NCBI GenBank assembly: GCA_025267735.1
Contig: CM046296.1
Span: 23,214,464-23,278,463 of the forward strand
From: Mactra quadrangularis
Taxonomy: Eukaryota > Mollusca > Bivalvia > Venerida > Mactridae
Direction of reading: 5' to 3'
DNA length: 64,000 nucleotides
Part shown: positions 51,901 to 60,999 of the stretch, one piece after another
How positions within the stretch are numbered: position 1 is the first letter of the stretch
Layout of the letters: each line of letters opens with the position of its first letter
Notes under the pieces: generated by a model
What the model was told of the DNA's origin: nothing
The model's input: the letters and a program-made list of their open reading frames with translations, nothing else
Database searches by the model: none
Made by a program: the position numbers and the translations under genes

Positions 51901-54544
51901 TAACCTCTGCCGAGCAACAACCTCTAAACAGCAATATACCTTAACTCTTTCCAGTGCTGTTGTTCATGACAAGTTGCACTGTATATAATATAAATCATAA
52001 AACAGTGAAACCTCTTTACATAGCTCCTTGAAATTAGTGTTCCCTGTAAGCTGATGTTAAAGTGTGGCTGTTTGAAAGGGGGGTTGTTTGTTGAGAGATG
52101 GCTTTGTTAAGAGATGACTGTTGTTGATAGATCGCTGTTGTTGAGAGTTGGCTGTTATTAAAAGATGGTCGTTGTTGAGGAGTGACTGTTGTTGAGAGAT
52201 GACTGTTGTTGAGAGATGACTGTTGTTGAGAGATGGCTGTTGTTAAGGTGAGGCTGTAAAGTGTGGATGTTCATTGAGAGGTGGTTTTGTGAAAGATGGT
52301 CGTTAGTCGAGGTATCACTGTTATAAACAACATTAATTACATTATACAAACATTAGTATTATAATAAAGCTATCGAAGGTGACTAATGTAGGTCACACGT
52401 TGATAATTTATAATGTATGTCACTAAATACGATATAGTCCGATATGACTTTTTCTACATTAAAAAACTGGATTTAACGCCGTGTCAACACTGTTAAGCTT
52501 ATTTTACAGCGGCCAGCTCACCCAACCTAGCTCTCCTGGACCCTTATTTATAATCAGTACTCACCTACCCTTCTACAAGGCCAGAATCTTCTCCATAACC
52601 TCATTACTGGGTGAAAATTGACATTATATCAAATTTTTCATAGAAGGGTATAACCTTCATCGTTTAGAACTGAATCCGTATCACCTTCAGGAAACTATTT
52701 CGAAATCACGGCGGAAAAAATCGTAATTTACGGATTTCGAAGAAGTGATGGTGAAATCATACCTCTTATGAAATCGTCTATTAATTTTATATTGGACAAT
52801 ACTCTATTGACGTTTAATTGGATGAGCATCACGCTTCTAAACCATAGTGATTTAATAACCTAATTATGTAGTAATTGTTGATTTTAATAATATTCCTTGA
52901 TCGACAAATCGGACCACAAATGTTTTAGTATGTGGTCGGCTTGTACTTGATTTACTTATACAGTGCACGCTACTCCACCAGCGGATGCAGAGGGGATTTC
53001 TAGGGTTCGGACGAACTGCCCTTTTAAACCTTTTAAACATTTTGTAAAAAGGAACGTGTTAAAGTAGTTGATTAGTTGATTCAAAATTTCTTTGTAAAAG
53101 TTGTACGTTTGTACTATACTAGGACGAAAAAGAAACGCCGGGTACATAAAATATGCAACACATGTCCGGCCGTGTTTCGCAAAACAAGAAGGGTCATCGT
53201 TAAAAGGGGGTATTTTTTCACATAATCAGCATCGGAAATCGATTGAAACTTGAACAGCTGGTTCCATACAGATGACATTTCATACAAAAATAAATATAAT
53301 AATCCAATAATACAATTTATCCCTTAAAACAATCATTATAGGTTACCCGGCGTTTCTTTTTCGTCCTAGTATATAAACATGAAGTTGGTATCCAATTACG
53401 ATTTTACCTGTTTAGAGTGCGACTTAGAAGCGTGCACTCTAGAAATCGCCTAGTCGATCCCTCCCCTCTTAAGAAACCCCCGATCCGCCCCTATTCACTA
53501 TGGTTAGACCTAGATATCTAATTAACCCTGACTAATTAGGTATTTTAGTGTAATGAATACCATACCACAAATAATGACTTTTAACACCTTCTTCTGTCCT
53601 ATAAACCTAAGTCAAATACTAACTCATGTTAGGTTAGTAATTATTTCATATTAATGAGCTGATTATTTGAAAATGTCAGCACGTTGTCATGAATATGTTG
53701 TATCAAGATTAATTTACCTGCACTCATATATCATGCTCAATTTTGATGGAAGTTGGGTAAGAATGAGTGCTTATGAACATCATAATTTTATTAGAAAGTT
53801 TATTACTGTAGTTCATATACTGTACAGAACATAGGCGACCGGCTCGGTTACGGGGCAAATACACATTCGGAACTCCTCGTCCATTCGCTCCGAATAATTA
53901 TTCATTCATGAAAAGTCGAGGTGTTTCGAATGGCAAAAACACTGAATATACATTACCGTACCGGCCGCCAATGGTGCAGAACAGAACGTGTTTGGCAGAA
54001 ACTGTTGTGTGTACGTTGCCATTACAATAATTTGGCGGTACATCTATATATTACATTTTCCTTCGTAACTAAATAATAATTAATTAATAAATATTTATTT
54101 GGCATAGTGTACGCATAGTAAAAACATACAAACACAATTACCACAGACATCATGATGTAGTAACTATGTCTTGCACACCAACACCAGGGATAACACAAAA
54201 AGGGCAAGCTCTTATTTCCATTGTGGTCCCTAAGCTTCTCTTGATAATAATACTTTATTATGTTAGTGAGCTGACTTGGTGTGATAAGATTCGACCTCAC
54301 ACTAAAGTGGACAAATAGAGCCTAGTCTTAGATAACTAAGAATAACATTGATTTCTTTTTTCCTCTTTTTTTCAGGAAATCTAACACTTCCGTGTGTTCA
54401 GCGTGTGCTGTAGAGAACAATTTCCAATGGGTATTGGTGTATGATCCTCGTGTGAACACTAATCCACCAGTATCTTTTGTTCCTGTAAAGTTTCCTCACT
54501 ATTGTAGATGTTATAATTATATGCAAATGAAGGGAAGAAAATGA
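39793..54544 (+). CDS. Secreted AA15-like pseudo-LPMO fused to a Spaetzle-like cystine knot (five exons, 649 aa)
   Basis: Exons are 39793-39957, 40645-41017, 43313-44447, 50540-50647 and 54376-54544. Introns are GT-AG and phases 0, 1, 2, 2 close to exactly 650 codons including TGA. Residues 1-20 are a signal peptide. Residues 21-215 are an AA15-type LPMO / chitin-binding domain (GRLLLPPGRSSLWRLGF, GKCGVCGDPW, CNQCVLQWKY, CADIAI). The N-terminal His of the copper brace is Gln21 and the second His (usual NHxG) is Gly110. Residues 216-480 are a disordered Pro/Gln/Asn/Arg linker with basic motifs. Residues 481-543 are a Cys-containing prosegment ending RFKR. Residues 544-649 hold seven Cys in a Spaetzle-like order (CC, QFIVQGIC, CSAC, WVLVYDP, FPHYCRC). 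In family terms, Spaetzle is a proteolytically activated Toll ligand. I infer a secreted, polysaccharide-anchored latent cytokine. The LPMO call is firm, the Spaetzle call good but by eye. Confidence 0.88.
40645..41017 (+). CDS. LPMO-Spaetzle gene exon 2: LPMO core
   Basis: Opens after TTTTATTTTAG with AGA CGA TGG (RRWEDNQGKCGVCGDPWDQ) and ends ...CVLQWKYRT at donor GTTAGT, phase 1. It contains SSNGGGYFEFRLC, where active relatives have NHxG before the F-x-F-x-x-C strand. Confidence 0.94.
41018..43312 (+). other. LPMO-Spaetzle intron 2
   Basis: 2.3 kb with two copies of a CACGTG-containing repeat (about 41420-41800 and 42820-43020), a small hairpin at about 41798-41850 (aaacactatcgtaactccc / ggagttacaatagtgtttt) and an inverted family 4 SINE at 43082-43245. 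No exon seen. Confidence 0.65.
43082..43245 (-). mobile_element. tRNA-derived SINE, family 4 (inverted)
   Basis: On the minus strand: tggtccagtggtggaacgcg, cgcttagggatcgagagatc, then actgctaatttccttgagca and cactccacccaggtgtaaat. It matches 26115-26290. It ends about 70 bp before the exon 3 acceptor and creates the false upstream extension of that exon's open frame. Confidence 0.78.
43313..44447 (+). CDS. LPMO-Spaetzle gene exon 3: end of LPMO, linker, RFKR site and start of knot
   Basis: The acceptor is TTTTTATCTAG. The split codon gives Ala180 and then DQYGCD ... GFGYGPMQTEYYACADIAI, the LPMO C-terminal strand with the axial aromatic region. The same 1135-nt open exon runs through KRSRR (244-248), RRRKGR (367-372), RIQR (440-443) and RFKR (540-543), and includes the first two knot Cys (555, 556), ending at donor GTGAGT in phase 2. 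The upstream open frame from 43132 is an inverted SINE, not coding. Confidence 0.93.
44826..45108 (+). mobile_element. Family 1 SINE, 5' truncated, with internal insertion
   Basis: cccatcctccctcctaccaa, gtcagtcactgacgaacgta, then roughly 75 foreign bases, then gtatgcgcctagtagttggt, gctaaatcaaaagatttagc, gaccgccgttatatgatc and gctacagccttaaaccc. It lies in intron 3 of the LPMO-Spaetzle gene. Confidence 0.82.
45642..46074. mobile_element. 433-bp foldback element with repeated arms and 6-bp target duplication
   Basis: The ends are inverted (tatggtggctgatttatgcc at left, inverted at right) and flanked by acatag at 45636-45641 and 46075-46080. The arms consist of many inverted and direct copies of cgtcttttcgtttcttcg and gaagatacgacaaac. 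Hence open frames on both strands repeat FVVSSFRF/RNEETKRRRYD-like peptides. These frames are products of the repeat, not genes. Confidence 0.88.
47560..49710. mobile_element. 2.1-kb element with long inverted arms
   Basis: 47600-47830 is inverted, with divergence, at 49475-49700. Shared phrases are gcaatgcaagtgtta, ggcttggttgaaag, aaaacattaagt, ggcacaggccgatt and cgtttacac. The interior has a family 3 SINE and no transposase that I can recognise. Ends and target duplication are not resolved by eye. Confidence 0.6.
47955..48235 (-). mobile_element. tRNA-like SINE, family 3 (inverted)
   Basis: On the minus strand it starts AACCCGGGTCGATAGCGCAG, has B box GGTTCGAATCCCACTCGG and ends ACGGCGTTTAACC. 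It matches 59546-59840 closely. Confidence 0.85.
50540..50647 (+). CDS. LPMO-Spaetzle gene exon 4: cystine-knot middle
   Basis: 108 nt after TTATTTTTCAG, donor GTACGT. It encodes RPQVILPLTVEADNDTFSVV then QLGDSKKQFIVQGIC. The pattern P-x(3-4)-N-x(3)-V-V ... QxI/V-x-x-x-C is what Spaetzle domains show between their first and second strands. Confidence 0.85.
50735..50790 (+). mobile_element. Family 1 SINE tail fragment
   Basis: tgatgtgacctatggtgatg..ttatgccgtaaaacccaac followed by aaacaaact matches only the last 50 bases of family 1. It lies 90 bp into intron 4. Confidence 0.6.
52065..52330. repeat. Simple repeat, about 19-bp unit
   Basis: Imperfect copies of gactgttgttgagagat over about 265 bp within intron 4. 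The minus-strand open frame here is repeat-derived. Confidence 0.9.
52470..52725 (-). mobile_element. tRNA-like SINE, family 3 (inverted, degraded head)
   Basis: atttaacgccgtgtcaacac, caacctagctctcctggacc, actcacctacccttctacaa and gaagggtataaccttc match 47955-48235. The tRNA-like head is strongly eroded. Confidence 0.8.
53115..53373. mobile_element. 259-bp MITE with 30-bp perfect terminal inverted repeats
   Basis: TACTAGGACGAAAAAGAAAC (first 20 bases inside the TA, continuing to the 30-bp arm 53115-53144) is exactly inverted at 53344-53373. Ends are bordered by TA, as for Tc1/mariner-type insertion. No coding capacity. It is nested in an older element with ends near 52976 (ccagcggatgcagagggg) and 53490 (cccccgatccgcccct). 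Confidence 0.9.
54376..54544 (+). CDS. LPMO-Spaetzle gene exon 5: cystine-knot end and stop
   Basis: 169 nt after CTCTTTTTTTCAG. It encodes GKSNTSVCSACAVENNFQWV, LVYDPRVNTNPPVSFVPVKF, PHYCRCYNYMQMKGRK and TGA. The closing FPHYCRC corresponds to the FPSCCxC end of Spaetzle-type knots, with Tyr in place of the first Cys of the trio. Confidence 0.87.
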
Positions 54545-55815
54545 TATTCCGAGAGTGGATGGGATTTGAATGATTATTTTATAAATATGTTTATCATGAG
54601 TTTTTTAATGAATGATATAAATTAATGTAAAAAAGTAGAAAAATGACCATCGTGTTAATGGACTTTACATAACTGGTGCTAATTGACTTGGGCTATGCGC
54701 TAATATCGATGTACCCTGAAACCGCATCGCATTTTGTCGTATCGTATCGTAAACGATATTAAAATGTAAATGTATCAAACTTAGGAAAACAACTTTTACA
54801 AGTATGAGTATTGCTATAACCTAAAAGTTCGTACTTTTTTCTGAAAACAAAACACAAAACGCCAGCATTTACTCCCTTTGGCGACTCACGAATTTACAAT
54901 CTAAACATTCTTTCTATTTATAGTATTTTCGTTTTTACAATGCATTCGTGATAGCTTTTCTTCAATTAAGAGCAAGAATTTCAACTCAAGAACATCTCAA
55001 TTGATTTTTCTTACTTTCGAGATCGCAACTATTTGAAAATACATACAGCCCTAAAATTGACTAGCTATTCAAGCGATACGATTTTGTAATCCTTTGCAAA
55101 TATTAAATAAGTTAGCTAAAAATAGTTTATTAATCGTATGTATATTAGTAATATTTCCTAAGCCAATTTGCACTAGCTATACAGAATAACAAATGACCGG
55201 CATTGTCATGTACCCATTATAGATCAAATATTCTTATTCCGGTAAACAAATTTTTGGATTTTACTTGTGGTAAAAACAAACATGTTTAGTTACAATAAAA
55301 AGTATGTATGCAGTGAAAATATTTTTTTCTGGAATTTTAGCAATAATGTGTTCAAGCCTTGTATGTACCTCATGCGGTCAAAATACCCAATAATTTGAGT
55401 TCCGGTTATCATTTCTTGTGTTTCACTTTTCATAATCATCGCCGAATACTATGCATTAAAATGGGTATTTGATTATGCAATAACGGACGCATTAAGTGAT
55501 ATAATAAAGGCTATTTCCATCAAATCGTCAGTCATTTTTTCTTGTACTCACATTTGTAATTTCATCGTATGAATGGGGAATGCATGCGTGGTGCACATAT
55601 TAATATATGGGGCCAACTTCAGTTTATTTTATCTTTTTTAAAACTATTTTTATAACACCATATTATTTGAATATAGAATTTATTTTTAGCATGGAATTCA
55701 CTTTACTCACTGTACAATTTTCTTGTTCAACATAAAAGTATATTGACATTTCATTAGGTAGATCTATATTGCCAAAGCTACTATGATTTTTTAATTCCAA
55801 TTTTATCATCTTATT

Positions 55816-55926
55816 TGATAATAATGATAATAAAGATAATAATAATGATAATAATGATAATAATGATAATAGTAATAATAACAGTAATAATAATGATAAT
55901 AATGATGATAATTATAATAATAATAA
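55816..55926. repeat. (GATAATAAT)n microsatellite
   Basis: About 110 bp of gataataat/gataataa units with a short agtaataataacag interruption. Confidence 0.95.
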
Positions 55927-57549
55927 ATTTGAATCACGGGTATCAGTGTATTTACCAACAGGGTGTATAGTTATGAAAATCAGTGATGTTCATGCGGAGT
56001 ATTATTAAAATACAGTACCGTCTCCATTGACCAATGACTGGCATAATGAACTATAAATGTGAATTTTGTTCATGCGCAGCATAAAACATTTGAAAAATCT
56101 GAGACCTTTGATGTTAATAAATGCTAGTAGATTTGCTAGAAGATTGATCAATTGACATTGTACGGTAAAACAAAATGAAATTCGTAATAAATAATGCATT
56201 CCATATTCACATACTATGATTTTTCCAACTTGCTACTACATAATTTTATCTCTTGCATGTTGTTGAGAACTATTGCATGAAAATACTTACTTAGAATTTA
56301 CCCGATTTATAAGAAATTGGGATTTAAGCTTTTAGTTTTTTATTAGAAAATGCAAAAAAATAATTTTGAAAACTTCAATAATTAAGACGATGACGTATGT
56401 TCGTTTGTAGGTCTGCATCTTACATGAAGCATTTTCATAGTATTCATTGCTTAGTAACGACAGAAGAGTACGTTTGTGTTTAATTGCTTCAACAAATGTA
56501 CATGATTTCGTTGCTTAGTAACCTGACGAAGCTCATTTATCAAACAATTAAAATAAGACTCTTTCATATTTATTTTATACTCATATGCCAATGTGATTAA
56601 TTGGTTCATTTAATTAGCTGTAAAATTGTGTCCATAATGATGGCTAAACAGCCGTGTCACGACTTAACACTGACCTGAGGCTCGAAACACGATTTCAATA
56701 TCATTAGTCTGCATCAAACTCATACACACTCAGGTCAATCTTGATCTACAAAGTAATCTCAAGTGTTAAGGGGAGAGTACTGATATTTTCCCCTGTAATT
56801 AGTAATGCAGGAATTACTTCCCTTTATTAACAAAATGTGTAGTTTATCTAATTTTATAAAAAATAACTGCTTGAGCGATGTATTCATTTTGTATATTTTT
56901 ATTTGATGTTTTGAAATGTATCAAATTTGTATTTATATAAATATCGATAGATAATAAAGGAGTTATATTGTAATACTTGGGTTCATATTTTGTGTCGTCT
57001 GCAAACAAGACTGGGACAGCAATGTCAGGTAACCATAGTTGTGACATTTGTTCACTGCTTATATTCATGATTATAATTTATCGTATACCGATGAAACATA
57101 TGCTGATGTTTGAAAGACAACACTCAATACGAAATCTGATTTAAATAAGGTATGGATTTTTTCGGCGCAGCTGTCTAAGCCAACTTTTGACCTATATTTA
57201 ACCAATACAAATTTGCTCTACTATTTCTGTATGTCCAATGAATTCTTTTCCGGTATTGAGAAATAAATAAAACATAAGAAATCATTGGTTGTCCCGAAAT
57301 AAATTAGTATACTGTCCCAAATTTTCAATATGCGGTTTCAATATCAATTATGAAATTTATAGTTCGCTGGCTAACGTGTATACTTCAAACATAGCGCCGA
57401 TTTTTTCCAAAGATATTTCTTGTTACAACTAGCCCAGTCTATTTGTATGTCCCATGTAAATGTACCATACTTGTAAGCTTGTGGTTCTGACAACGCCAGC
57501 TTGTGACTTTACGACTCATGTTACATACATAGATCTTTTTATGCTCCTT

Positions 57550-57845
57550 ATAATAATACATTGTAAAACAAAACTAAACAAATATGAATAGAAGAAACAA
57601 AACAAGCATAGCAAAACATAATGGAAAAACACAGAATTGAACAAAATATGAAATAAATTATAAAATTACAAAGCATGGACAGAATGAAATAGAACAAAAC
57701 CAACAGAACAAAGACAAACAAAAAATATTAGAGTAAAGCATTACATGATACAACAGAAAAAACAGAACAGAACAAAAAATCATAACAGAGCGACAAAAAC
57801 AAAAGAATAATCACAGCAAAACAATTCAAAGTAAAACAGAACGTT
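57550..57845. repeat. A-rich low-complexity tract
   Basis: Degenerate (ACAAAACAGA)n-like sequence on the plus strand, about 300 bp, with almost no T in long stretches. Confidence 0.85.
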
Positions 57846-58263
57846 TAAGGACTTGAGTGTTTTGTTTCTGAACCAGATTTTAATAAATTGATATGTACAT
57901 GTATGAATAGTTATTTAAAATAATGTCAGTTACAGGCACAGGTATGCGACATTATGTTATATCCGTGTCTGTTTTTGTTCTCATTAAGTGTTGTTGTAAT
58001 TTTATATTCCTGATCGTATCAAGAGACGTACGATTATCTAAGAAAAAACGACAATTATTTACAATTTGCAGCTGTGGCAATAAATTAAATATTATATGAA
58101 GCGTGTATTGTTTGTATTACGTCTTTACTGACTACAGGTAAGATGTCAGTACTGACTAAAATAGACGTACATCTACTCACCGATACTTTAATGTTTGTTA
58201 TTTCTTGTATCACGCATCCTTAACTAAACTATTAAAGTTTATCCCACCCGGAAGTTAAAGTTT

Positions 58264-58470
58264 GAAGTGATTAAGCCCGCGCGGCTAGCTCAGACGGAGC
58301 ACACTAGTCCACTGATCGAGGGCTCGTGTGTTTGATTTGCGGGCTTGGTAAACTGTCTTGGAGTTTGATCATTAAGATAATTCCTACCTTCATCCTGCCT
58401 GCGACAACTGATTCCAATCTATATAAATTGAGATTGCTGTCAGTCACTTGCGATAGTATGCGCCTGTGTA
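58264..58470 (+). mobile_element. Family 1 SINE, 5' half
   Basis: aagcccgcgcggctagctca, ccactgatcgagggctcgtg, then tggagtttgatcatta, gctgtcagtcacttgcgata and gtatgcgcct. The 3' tail is missing. Confidence 0.8.
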
Positions 58471-58479
58471 GTGAGATTT

Positions 58480-60350
58480 TCCGCTATTAAGACCATACGT
58501 TTTATAGTCCTTACGATAGAGCTTTACAGCAAGTAAAGCGTTTTCAATGTGAATCAATGATGCACCCAAATATGAAATGTCATTTGATTTGCAAGTGATC
58601 AACCAGATAAAGTGAATGTACATTATGTTACCTTTCAATTTTTTGTAACTTTTTATTCATGACAGACAGTGTGTACATGGTGTTTCTATATTTTGTTTTG
58701 TAATATAATTAGTCTGTACTGAAGCACCTTTTATTTGACGTAACTAAATGATAGACATCTAGGTAAATGTTGATTAGTTAACGTCTTTGGTATATATAGA
58801 TAAGGTTTTGTTTCTTTATAAATGTTTATTGCAGGAACCTAGTGTTGACTGATTGAATATAAAGATATGTACACGCTGTATCTAGATTAATATTTAACTG
58901 ATGTTGTTTTATAGATACCATGGAAGAATGTTTGGTCGATTAAAGCTTAGTTTCTGCTGTTTACTTTTTCAAGAGTATAATTATGGTTTTTTGAACTTTT
59001 ATCAAGCGCCGATCAATTCAGACTTGCTTGTCAAGGAATTACAAAATAACGTCCAGAATTACGATATTCTGAATAATTGAACTTGATCCACTCTTAACAA
59101 AATTTTACTGATCAGCAATATTTTTCCAATTACATATTAAAGGGGCATATAGTCATGTGATCTTCAGAATGTAAACAGACACCATTTTTGTCAAATTCTC
59201 CCATCAGCTTAAAATATGAAACATTCAAATACAACATTAAATAACTATCACATTTCTCAGATCGAAAGTGCCAACATTAGTCTGTAAGTTGTAATTGTTT
59301 ACTTTGAATCCTCTGCACATTTTATTGTTGGACATAACCTAGCGGAGAATTTGGAGCTAAGGAGCGAAACCCGCTGGATCAATAGTTCTTTTCGGGGAAA
59401 AAAAAGTAGCAGCTACATTTACGTTATTCGCCTTTTTTGTTATTCTAAAAATGTATGTCTGAAAAGATATGTGTTTGTAAACCTCATTAGTTGTTGTTGT
59501 AGCTCAAGTTACTTAGATTTCATTGCAAATGAATACAAAGTATTAAACCCGGGTCAATAGCGCAGTTGGTAGCGCGCCGGGATTTGGATACTCGTGCCTG
59601 AAGGGGTGCGGGTTCGAATCCCACCCGGGGAGGTTATACCCTTCCATGAAAAATTAACAATAATGTCGATTTTCCTCCATTGATTAGATAATATGGAGAA
59701 GTTTCCGGCCTTGTGGAAGGGTAGGTGAGTACTGGTTATAGACAATGGTCCAGGAAAGCTAGGTTAGGTGCACTGTACGCCGTGAAATGACCTAAATTGT
59801 GTTGATACGGCGTTAACTCTAATAAATAAAAAAAAATAAAAAAAGTATTAAAAGTTAATGCTCATTAAATGTGCTAGCTTAACAAAACTTCATGCTGTAC
59901 TACAGTCCATTTATCACCCTGTATTTAGAATGCTTTCTGATCCAGAGTTTAAGTAAAAAGGGTGTTGCCTCTTTTCTTGCGATTATAGAAAACAGCTGGG
60001 GTTTCAACGTCAATGTTGCATGGTTGGTAATATAAAAGATAAATGGGTTATCAAGTGATCCCCAGTTGAAACCAACTACAATATTTTCTTTGTGTTGTAG
60101 TAATCAAAATCACCCATTTCTTGTCTTCTCCAGGAATCTGAATAAATCAAAACATTATTTATTTTTGACTGTATAAAACATGGTGTTCATCGCCATTACA
60201 ACAATGCAATACAACTGTCGGTACATCCAAACACGTAATTGTAGTATGAAACATGGGCATGAGCTTTAATGCACCAAAATAAATTACGAGTCCTTTGGCG
60301 CGATTTATTCAACAAGAGTTCCAAAACGAGCAATTTGTTTTATCCAATGA
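58480..60350. other. Intergenic, one SINE and one CACGTG-family relic
   Basis: About 59130-59360 matches the dispersed module seen at 41420-41800 (gtcatgtgatcttcagaatg, actttgaatcctctgcacat). Otherwise nothing recognised. Confidence 0.5.
59546..59840 (+). mobile_element. tRNA-like SINE, family 3, full length
   Basis: The head CCCGGGTCAATAGCGCAGTT with GCGCGCCGGGATTTGG and B box GCGGGTTCGAATCCCACCCG is followed by body ggttatacccttccatg, ggagaagtttccggcc and ggtgagtactggttatagac, then tail CGCCGTGAAATGACCT ... TTGATACGGCGTTAACTC and an A/T-rich end. It is the best-preserved family 3 copy. Confidence 0.9.
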
Positions 60351-60369
60351 CAAAATATAGAAATATAGA

Positions 60370-60408
60370 ATCGTTTCTCGGCCTTTTGGCTAAGATCAAA
60401 GTGTAGTA
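60370..60408 (+). pseudogene. Retrotransposed 5' fragment of U2 snRNA
   Basis: ATCGTTTCTCGGCCTTTTGG then CTAAGATCAAAGTGTAGTA is the very conserved start of U2 snRNA (one C-to-T change and one extra A). It stops after about 39 bases and is flanked by tagaaatatag at 60358-60368 and 60407-60417. It is too short to be a gene. The flanking repeats point to LINE-mediated insertion. Confidence 0.88.
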
Positions 60409-60514
60409 GAAATATAGTATGTTTTATTTCGATTCTTACACAGAAGTATTAATAATTTGGCCGTTGACCTTAATAAATGAGGGGGTAAATTATAACAGCC
60501 ATATATTTGTTCAA

Positions 60515-60580
60515 TAGTAAAATATAGATGACGTCATGTTAAATATAGAGTGAAAACTCACGTGCCTAGGTTAATTAGAT
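60515..60580. repeat. Inverted copy of the 2.87-kb element's left end
   Basis: aaaatatagatgacgtcatg and gagtgaaaactcacgtgcct correspond in reverse to atgacgtcatctat and aggcacgtgcgctttcactc at 2879-2945. Confidence 0.6.
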
Positions 60581-60617
60581 GAATGATTAAAGATTTTATT
60601 GGTAAAAATCCTGACAC

Positions 60618-60974
60618 TAAGGCCTAAACTAAAAAATACTTTGTTTGCCCTTTACCGACCCTAAATTTTTGGGTTGGGTTGGTAGGTAGGAATTATTTTT
60701 TTTCAAGAATTACCCTCAATTAGGTAGATCCGGCAAAACAATTTGTTTGTTCATGTATATATATAAATTATATTTATCTAATATTCTACGATTTCAACAT
60801 GTTTCTAAAGCAGAATTATTAGCGTAAAGAAACTACCGGAAAGTTATACAATAAACAGTCATGACCAATAAAAAAAACACCTCGTATATTTTTTGAATAA
60901 AATTGTTTGAGTCGGTGGCATTTTTAGGGTCGGTCGATAAAGGGCAAACAAACTTAATTTTAATTTAGGCCTAA
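60618..60974. mobile_element. MITE of about 355 bp with inverted ends
   Basis: aggcctaaactaaaaaatac followed by tttgtttgccctttaccgac at the left is inverted as ggtcgataaagggcaaacaa .. taatttaggcct at the right. The interior is AT-rich without coding potential. Confidence 0.8.
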
Positions 60975-60999
60975 GGTCAATCGTTTAGCACCTAGCAAT

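Larger units (their letters stand above)
54545..58260. other. Intergenic region downstream of the LPMO-Spaetzle gene
   Basis: No exon supported. An ATTAAA near 54757 is the only poly(A)-like signal close to the stop. Holds two low-complexity tracts listed separately. Confidence 0.55.

Noticed and set aside
39793..54544. Two separate genes (LPMO and Spaetzle-like) instead of one
   Set aside because: Exon 3 is a single open exon that holds the LPMO end, the linker, the RFKR site and the first knot cysteines. There is no stop, promoter-like region or second signal peptide between them.
60370..60408. U2 snRNA gene
   Set aside because: Only the first 39 or so bases are present, with no Sm site or 3' stem-loops, and it is bounded by a target duplication.
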